Below, piece after piece: positions 58,501-64,000 of a stretch of DNA of 64,000 nt; the stretch's first letter is position 1, and each line of letters starts with the position of its first letter. The stretch comes from Luteibacter rhizovicinus (GTDB lineage: Bacteria > Pseudomonadota > Gammaproteobacteria > Xanthomonadales > Rhodanobacteraceae). The notes beneath the pieces were generated by a model. It had not been told where the DNA came from, did no database searches, and worked only from the letters and a program-made list of their open reading frames with translations. The DNA is taken from assembly GCF_004342265.1 (NCBI RefSeq), contig NZ_SMCS01000003.1:372001-436000 (forward strand). The letters run 5' to 3'. Both the position numbers and the translations under genes were made by a program.

Positions 58501-59508
58501 ATGCGCATTCTGGTTACCGGCAGCGCCGGTTTCGTCGGTGCAGCCCTCACCGAGCGACTGCTCGCGCGTGGCGACGAGGTCCTCGGCTTCGACAACCACA
58601 ACGATTATTACGACCCGGCGCTGAAAGAAGCCCGCGTCGCCCGCTTCGCGAACCACCCGAACTACACCCATCGTCGCGCCGACCTTGCCGACGGCGCCGC
58701 CGTCGACGAGGCTTTCGAAGGTTTCCGCCCCGAACGCGTGGCGAACCTGGCCGCCCAGGCCGGCGTGCGCTATTCGCTGACGAACCCGCACGCCTATGTG
58801 CAAAGCAACCTCGTCGGCTTCGTGAACATCCTCGAAGCGTGCCGCCAGCATGAGGTCGGGCACCTGGTCTATGCGTCGTCCAGTTCGGTCTACGGCGCGA
58901 ACCGCAAACTGCCCTTCGCGGTGGAAGACTCGGTCGACCATCCGGTCAGCCTGTACGCGGCAACGAAAAAATCGAACGAGCTGATGGCGCATACGTACAG
59001 CCATCTCTTCGGGCTACCCACGACCGGCCTGCGCTTTTTTACCGTTTACGGACCCTGGGGCCGACCGGACATGTCGCCCTTCCTCTTCGCCAAACGCATC
59101 CTGGCCGGCGAGCCGATCGATGTATTCAACCACGGCCAGCACAGCCGCGATTTCACCTATATCGACGATATCGTCGAGGGTGTCATCCATGCGCTGGACC
59201 GTCCCGCCGCGCCGGACCCGTCATACGACCCCGTCGCGCCGAATCCCGGCACATCCTCCGCGCCGTATCGCGTCTACAACATCGGCAACGACCAGCCGGT
59301 CGAACTGCTGCATTTCATCGACCTGCTCGAGAAGCATCTCGGGCACACTGTCGAAAAGCGTCTTCTGCCCATGCAGCCGGGCGATGTGCCCGATACCTGG
59401 GCCGACGTATCCGCGCTGCGTCGCGACGTGGGTTATGCACCGTCGACGTCGGTAGAGGTTGGCGTGGAGCGTTTCGCGAAGTGGTATCGGGAGTTTTACG
59501 GCGTTTGA
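58501..59508 (+). CDS. NAD-dependent nucleotide-sugar epimerase (UDP-glucuronate 4-epimerase-like)
   Basis: 335 residues, short-chain dehydrogenase fold: TGSAGFVG binds NAD, SSSSVYG and YAATKKSNE hold the Ser/Tyr/Lys triad. The FDNHNDYYDPALKEARV and FFTVYGPWGRPDMSPFLF segments are characteristic of UDP-glucuronate 4-epimerases (CapI/WbpP-like), which make UDP-galacturonate for surface polysaccharides. The start at 58501 is the usual MRILVTG. It stands alone; no glycosyltransferase is near. Confidence 0.9.
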   Translation: MRILVTGSAGFVGAALTERLLARGDEVLGFDNHNDYYDPALKEARVARFANHPNYTHRRADLADGAAVDEAFEGFRPERVANLAAQAGVRYSLTNPHAYVQSNLVGFVNILEACRQHEVGHLVYASSSSVYGANRKLPFAVEDSVDHPVSLYAATKKSNELMAHTYSHLFGLPTTGLRFFTVYGPWGRPDMSPFLFAKRILAGEPIDVFNHGQHSRDFTYIDDIVEGVIHALDRPAAPDPSYDPVAPNPGTSSAPYRVYNIGNDQPVELLHFIDLLEKHLGHTVEKRLLPMQPGDVPDTWADVSALRRDVGYAPSTSVEVGVERFAKWYREFYGV

Positions 59509-59545
59509 GACGCATGGCCTAGCGCCGCCCTGGCTCTCTGGCTCT

Positions 59546-59686
59546 CTGTGGGAGCGCGCCTGCGCGCGAAAGCCTACGGAGCGCAGAAGCCGGGCATGAC
59601 GATCGCAAGCCTGGATTCTGGGCTTGCGACCCAAACCACCGGCATCATAGCTCCGTAGGCTTTCGCGCGCAGGCGCGCTCCCACAG
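59546..59686. repeat. Inverted-repeat (REP/BIME-like) element, copy 3
   Basis: Same arms as copies 1 and 2, here CTGTGGGAGCGCGCC ... CTACGGAGC and its complement. The spacer carries its own hairpin TCGCAAGCC / GGCTTGCGA (59603-59629). It lies between the convergent epimerase and recD genes. Confidence 0.9.
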
Positions 59687-59720
59687 AAAGCAAAGCTAAA
59701 GCAACGCAACGCGCGGGCTC

Positions 59721-61604
59721 CTACAACAGTCGTTCCAGCAGGCCGGACGAGCGTCTTGTCCTGCGCGTTACCGCCACATCCAGCACCTCGCGCGAGGCCA
59801 GCAGCGTGAAATGCCGACGCGCACGGGTCACGCCCGTATAGAGCAACTCTCGTGTAAGCACCGGACTGATCTGCGCGGGAAGCACCAGCGCCGCGTGTAC
59901 GAATTCGGAACCCTGCGACTTGTGCACCGTCATGGCGAACACGGTTTCCACGGACGCCAGACGACTGGGCACCACGTAGCGAATCCGGTCGCCGCCAGCT
60001 TCGGCTGCCACGCGGAACACCACACGCAAGGTCGTACCGCCCTGCCCGTCCGGAACGGCAAGCGCGATCCCGACATCGCCATTCATAAGGCCGAGCCCGT
60101 AATCGTTGCGCGCCACCAGCACGGGACGTCCTTCGTACCAGCCCTGACCGGAGGGAATCAGATCCCTTTCGCGAAGAGCGTGTGCAATGGCTTCGTTCAA
60201 TACCGTCGTGCCCTCGTCGCCATGCCGCACAGCGCACAGGAGCTGAAAATTCGCGAAGGCATCCAGTACACCGCGCGCCCAGGCATCGACATCCCCGGGC
60301 AACGCATCGATGGACGGGCGATGCGCATGCATCCACTGCAGATACGCCCCGTATCCGACTGCATCGCCGCGTCCGTCGATGGCCAGTGCGGCGATCGCGG
60401 CGATGGACATCGCACCGGCCGTATGAAGATCGGCATGGTCTTCCGCCAGCACCGCGCCAACGCGCTTCACGTCGCCCGCATTCACCGCCGTCGCCAGCGC
60501 GCCGATGCCGCTACCCGCACCGAATCGATGGCTTTCGCGCAGCATGACCACGTGCTGATCGAGCGCGCGCGCATCCGCCGGATCGACCCACTCGTCGATG
60601 GTCTCGGCACACGTCCGTGCTATCCAAGCACCGGTCTCCATGGAGTAGTGACCCACTTCCGCTCGCGCGCACAGATCGCCCAGCACCGCACCAGCTTCCA
60701 CCGACGACAGCTGGTCTTTGTCGCCCAGCAGGATCAAGCGTGCGTCGTCGGGCAAGGCGTCCAGCACGGCGGCCATCATTTCCAGATCGATCATCGACGC
60801 CTCGTCGACGACCAGCACGTCCAGATGCAGCGGATTGTCGCGGTTATGCCGGAAATGACGCGTATCCGGCCGACTGCCGAGCAGGCGATGCAAGGTCGTG
60901 ACTTCGGCCGGGATCGCCGCTTTCACGTCGTCGTCGACAGCCAGCCGCTCGATCTGCCCGGCAATCGATTCGTTAAGCCGGGCAGCCGCCTTGCCCGTCG
61001 GCGCGGCCAGCCGAATCCTCAAACGCGGCTCTCCCGAACGTAACGCCAACGTCTGGAGCAAGCCGAGCAGGCGCACGACAGTCGTCGTCTTGCCCGTGCC
61101 GGGCCCACCCGTAATGACGGAGAACGCACTGCGCGCCGCAATCGCACAGGCGATTTTCTGCCAATCGCGCCTATCGCCATTGCGCGGGAAAAGCCGCGTC
61201 AGTTCGGCCGACAGGCCCTGCGCTTCGATAGCCGGTCCAAGACGCCGACCGATAATCGCGGCGACGTCGCCTTCGTAACGCCAGTAACGGCGCAGATACA
61301 GACGCTGGCCATCCAGCACCAGCGGCGCATTGCCAGCCTCGCCAGCACGCCCTACGAGCGCCGACCGGAGCAGCCACGCATCCCATCCGTCGAACGTCGA
61401 ACCCTCGTCTCGCGCAAGCTCGAGCATATCCACACAGATGTGTCCGTCGCCGAGCTGCCTGCTTGCCAGCGCGGCTACCATCAGCACCCGGCGATCGGTG
61501 GCTTCATCCAGCGTCGCGAGGAAACGCGCGAAGGCACGATCGAGCGGACGAAGCCGTTCGTCCGCGACACGCTCGCCAAGCCAGTCGTCGATGAATGACG
61601 TCAT
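59721..61604 (-). CDS. recD: Exodeoxyribonuclease V subunit alpha
   Basis: 627 residues. Walker A GGPGTGKTT (166-174), Walker B VLVVDEASMIDL, the GDKDQLSSVEAGAVLGDL motif and the C-terminal TVHKSQGSEF and LLYTGVTRAR of superfamily-1B helicases. RecD is the fast 5'-3' motor of RecBCD, which resects double-strand breaks. Its ATG overlaps the recB stop by 4 bases. Confidence 0.95.
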   Translation of the reverse strand: MTSFIDDWLGERVADERLRPLDRAFARFLATLDEATDRRVLMVAALASRQLGDGHICVDMLELARDEGSTFDGWDAWLLRSALVGRAGEAGNAPLVLDGQRLYLRRYWRYEGDVAAIIGRRLGPAIEAQGLSAELTRLFPRNGDRRDWQKIACAIAARSAFSVITGGPGTGKTTTVVRLLGLLQTLALRSGEPRLRIRLAAPTGKAAARLNESIAGQIERLAVDDDVKAAIPAEVTTLHRLLGSRPDTRHFRHNRDNPLHLDVLVVDEASMIDLEMMAAVLDALPDDARLILLGDKDQLSSVEAGAVLGDLCARAEVGHYSMETGAWIARTCAETIDEWVDPADARALDQHVVMLRESHRFGAGSGIGALATAVNAGDVKRVGAVLAEDHADLHTAGAMSIAAIAALAIDGRGDAVGYGAYLQWMHAHRPSIDALPGDVDAWARGVLDAFANFQLLCAVRHGDEGTTVLNEAIAHALRERDLIPSGQGWYEGRPVLVARNDYGLGLMNGDVGIALAVPDGQGGTTLRVVFRVAAEAGGDRIRYVVPSRLASVETVFAMTVHKSQGSEFVHAALVLPAQISPVLTRELLYTGVTRARRHFTLLASREVLDVAVTRRTRRSSGLLERLL

Positions 61605-64000
61605 ACGCCGCTCCCTGCAAATAGCGCATCGAGCGCCTCTACCATCGCACGCGGCGGCCGCTCCGTATGAACGCCCATCCCGCTACCGTCGATGCCGCGT
61701 AAATAGAGATAAACCGCCCCACCCACGTGACGGTCGTAGTCGTAACTGTCGCCAAGACGCGCCCGCAACTGGCGATGCAGCGCAAGCAGGTAGATGGCGT
61801 ACTGCAGCTCGTAGCGCGATTCGAGAATCGACGCACGCATAGCTGCAGGCGTATAAGCGTGCTCGTCGGCACCCAGCCAGTTCGACTTGTAATCCACCAC
61901 ATAGTAGCGCCCGTCGTGTTCGACGATCAGATCGATAAAGCCCTTGAGCATGCCATTCAGGCGATCCGCGTCCAGCGGCGGACGGCGCGCCGCATCCAGC
62001 GTGTGACGAACCACGATGGCGTCCAGTTCACGCGTATCGACGTCGCGGGCTTCGAACCAGAATTCGAGTTCGGCGCGATAGCGCATCGGGTCGTCGAGAG
62101 ACGCCAGCGTCACGGCACCGCCATCGGGCAAGGCCAGCGGTGTCGTCAGCAACGCGAACAGCCACTCATAAAGCGGTTCGATGAAAGCCGTCCAGACGCG
62201 TCGCTCGCAACGGCGCGCCACCGCATCGCGCAGGCCAGCGGGATCGGCGGCGACATGGGCGAAGCCTTCTTCCGCGATCCATTCCAGCAGGTCATGCAGG
62301 AAGGTGCCCGGCTCGGCACCCCGAGGGAATGCATGGATACCCTGGCTTTCCCTTGCCGGCTCGACAAGTTCGCTCACGTACTCGGCGACGATATCTTCCT
62401 CGGGCGTATCCGGCGCCGGATAGTCGGCAACCGGCTCGTCCCCGTGGCGCAACGCGCTGTAGCTTGCGATCCACCAGCGCGGGGGCGGCGGAAGCGTACT
62501 TACACGCGCGGGGCCCGGCACCGGAAGCGCGGTACGCGGCGAGAATGCACGATCGTCCGGCGCGGGCATGTAAGTCACGGCGATGGAGGGCTCACCCGAG
62601 GCAAGCGCCGTTAGCAAACCGGCGATCTGCCCGTTGTCGATTTCCGCGCCCCCCGTCAGCAGGTGGCCGAATGCACTCTTGTGCAATTGCGGCTTGTTCG
62701 CCCGTTGCGCGCAGACCGGCGCGATGCCGAGCCAGCACGCATGACGCGCACGCGTAAGTGCGACGTACAGGAGTCGAAGATCTTCCTGCAGCGCCGCGCG
62801 CTCCGCTGCCTCCTTGGCGTGCGCGACACCATCCCCGGCGTCGCTGGCGGAAGCACCGAGCAGTTCGATACGCGTACCGGCTTCCGCATCGTGATAACGG
62901 TAACCGCCACCCGACGACCTGCCGAACGCACAAACGAAGGGAAGGAAAACCAGTGGGTACTCGAGTCCTTTGGATTTGTGCACGGTGACGACCTTCACCA
63001 GATCGGCATCGCTTTCCAGACGCACAATGGTTTCGTCGCCCGTCGCAGCCCGTGCGTCCGAAAGCGCCTCGCCCAGATAGCGAATAAGCGCGAGCTCACC
63101 GTCGAGCGTCGAGGCCGCCTGCTGCAACAATTCAGCCAGATGCAGCAGATTGGTCAACGCACGCTCGCCGCCGTCGCTGGCGAGCAACCGCGACGGCAGG
63201 TCGAAAATGTGCAGCAGCCGATGCAGCATGGCCAGCACGCCGCGCTGCTGCCATGTATCGCGCAGTTCGAGAAATTCGCGACCGCGACGTTCCCAATGCC
63301 GTTCGTCCGCGTTGAGCCGCGCCAGCTCACCCAGACCCAACGCCAGCGTCCGGGTAGCGAGCGCCGCACGCATATGGCGATCGGACGCCGGTTCGGCGCA
63401 GGCGCGCAACCAGAACAGCACGTCGCGGGCTTCCTGACTGTCGAGCACCGAATCGCGATCCGACAGGAATACGCTGCGGACACGGCGTGCGGATAGCGCA
63501 CTGCGAATCTCCGCAGCTTCGACATGACTGCGAACGAGTACGGCGATATCGCGCGGGAGCAACGGCGTCAGCACGCCGGACGCATCGACGAAGCCTCCCT
63601 GCCCTTCATCGGCGGCGGTGAGCAGCCGCACGATCTCGCTCGCGCATGCTTCGGCCATCTGTGCGCGATAGTCGCGCACGCCGACCGGCGCCTCGTCGTC
63701 GAGCAGCCAGAGAGTCAGCGCTTTCTGCTCCGTGCCGTGAACGACGAAGCGCTCGTCGCGCCCCTTCGCCTGGACGGAAGCGAACGGCAGGCCCCGATCG
63801 TCGAAATGGAACGCGCCGGTCGCATGCCGTTCGCCATGCGCGAATACCGCATTGACCGCGGCTACCATGGCATGCGTCGAGCGATGATTCGTATCGAGCC
63901 CGTAGCGCGGCGACATGGCTTCGTCGCGCGCTCCCAGGTAAGTATGGATATCCGCGCCGCGAAAAGCGTAGATCGCCTGCTTCGGGTCGCCGATAAGCAG
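61601..64000 (-). CDS. recB: Exodeoxyribonuclease V subunit beta, C-terminal part (runs off the window)
   Basis: 799 residues to the right edge, of the about 1200 usual. The first visible codons give GDPKQAIYAFRGADI, helicase motif III/Walker B region. Later come TVHKSKGLEYPLVFLPF, LLYVALTRARHACW, and the C-terminal nuclease domain with DGRYYVVDYKSNWLG, the Asp and Lys of the RecB nuclease motif. The N-terminal Walker A part lies beyond the window. recC is probably next upstream. Confidence 0.95.
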   Translation of the reverse strand: MLIGDPKQAIYAFRGADIHTYLGARDEAMSPRYGLDTNHRSTHAMVAAVNAVFAHGERHATGAFHFDDRGLPFASVQAKGRDERFVVHGTEQKALTLWLLDDEAPVGVRDYRAQMAEACASEIVRLLTAADEGQGGFVDASGVLTPLLPRDIAVLVRSHVEAAEIRSALSARRVRSVFLSDRDSVLDSQEARDVLFWLRACAEPASDRHMRAALATRTLALGLGELARLNADERHWERRGREFLELRDTWQQRGVLAMLHRLLHIFDLPSRLLASDGGERALTNLLHLAELLQQAASTLDGELALIRYLGEALSDARAATGDETIVRLESDADLVKVVTVHKSKGLEYPLVFLPFVCAFGRSSGGGYRYHDAEAGTRIELLGASASDAGDGVAHAKEAAERAALQEDLRLLYVALTRARHACWLGIAPVCAQRANKPQLHKSAFGHLLTGGAEIDNGQIAGLLTALASGEPSIAVTYMPAPDDRAFSPRTALPVPGPARVSTLPPPPRWWIASYSALRHGDEPVADYPAPDTPEEDIVAEYVSELVEPARESQGIHAFPRGAEPGTFLHDLLEWIAEEGFAHVAADPAGLRDAVARRCERRVWTAFIEPLYEWLFALLTTPLALPDGGAVTLASLDDPMRYRAELEFWFEARDVDTRELDAIVVRHTLDAARRPPLDADRLNGMLKGFIDLIVEHDGRYYVVDYKSNWLGADEHAYTPAAMRASILESRYELQYAIYLLALHRQLRARLGDSYDYDRHVGGAVYLYLRGIDGSGMGVHTERPPRAMVEALDALFAGSGV

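Overview
The window comes from a high-GC gammaproteobacterium. Gene content and order (thrS-infC-rpmI-rplT-pheS-pheT-ihfA-merR-tRNA-Pro, a DesK/DesR-type ABC operon, recBD, palindromic repeats of the TGTGGGAGCGCGCC type) suggest Xanthomonadales, most likely Rhodanobacteraceae (Luteibacter/Dyella-like). This assignment is inferred from protein appearance and gene order, not from a search.

Layout. 0-9 kb: end of kbl, an S4-type pseudouridine synthase, a C40 peptidase, YggS plus an M20 peptidase, a secreted helix-hairpin-helix protein, a SET-domain protein with a GNAT, and an M1-type metallopeptidase overlapping a membrane protein. 9-13 kb: two similar 2OG-Fe(II) prolyl-4-hydroxylase-like genes flanking a cytosolic-looking beta-rich protein with a polyproline tract, a plausible modifier/substrate cassette. 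13-19.5 kb: GNAT, catalase-family protein, a TpsB-type outer-membrane transporter behind a Gly-rich lipoprotein, and an alpha/beta hydrolase. 19.5-29 kb: one chemotaxis operon (STAS, CheY, CheA, CheW, MCP, CheR, CheD, CheB, MCP, STAS) without flagellar genes. 29-38.5 kb: queA, an uncharacterised secreted/anchored pair, and an ABC transporter with two tandem histidine kinases and one response regulator. 38.5-48.3 kb: class-III aminotransferase, PsiF-like protein, upp, a large secreted nuclease, proline iminopeptidase, and a D-2-hydroxyglutarate dehydrogenase-like gene divergent from serA. 48.4-50.5 kb: a lower-GC module (secreted amidase plus a small secreted partner) next to tRNA-Pro. 50.6-58.3 kb: the translation operon read leftwards from thrS. 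58.5-64 kb: a nucleotide-sugar epimerase, then recD and the C-terminal two thirds of recB.

The points most worth attention are: the hydroxylase-flanked proline-rich gene; the amidase whose N-terminal domain seems to recur as the next gene; the TpsB gene paired with a lipoprotein rather than a classical TpsA; a terminator plus Thr-rich mini-ORF in the thrS leader; an AUC start for infC; and 141-144 bp inverted-repeat elements whose arms co-vary. I saw no CRISPR array, prophage, insertion sequence or rRNA. Stretches of about 300 bases without a gene are 846-1160 (repeat element plus terminator), 18239-18547 (18253-18268 small hairpin before the lipoprotein ribosome site, and a terminator) and 55471-55772 (palindrome plus terminator).
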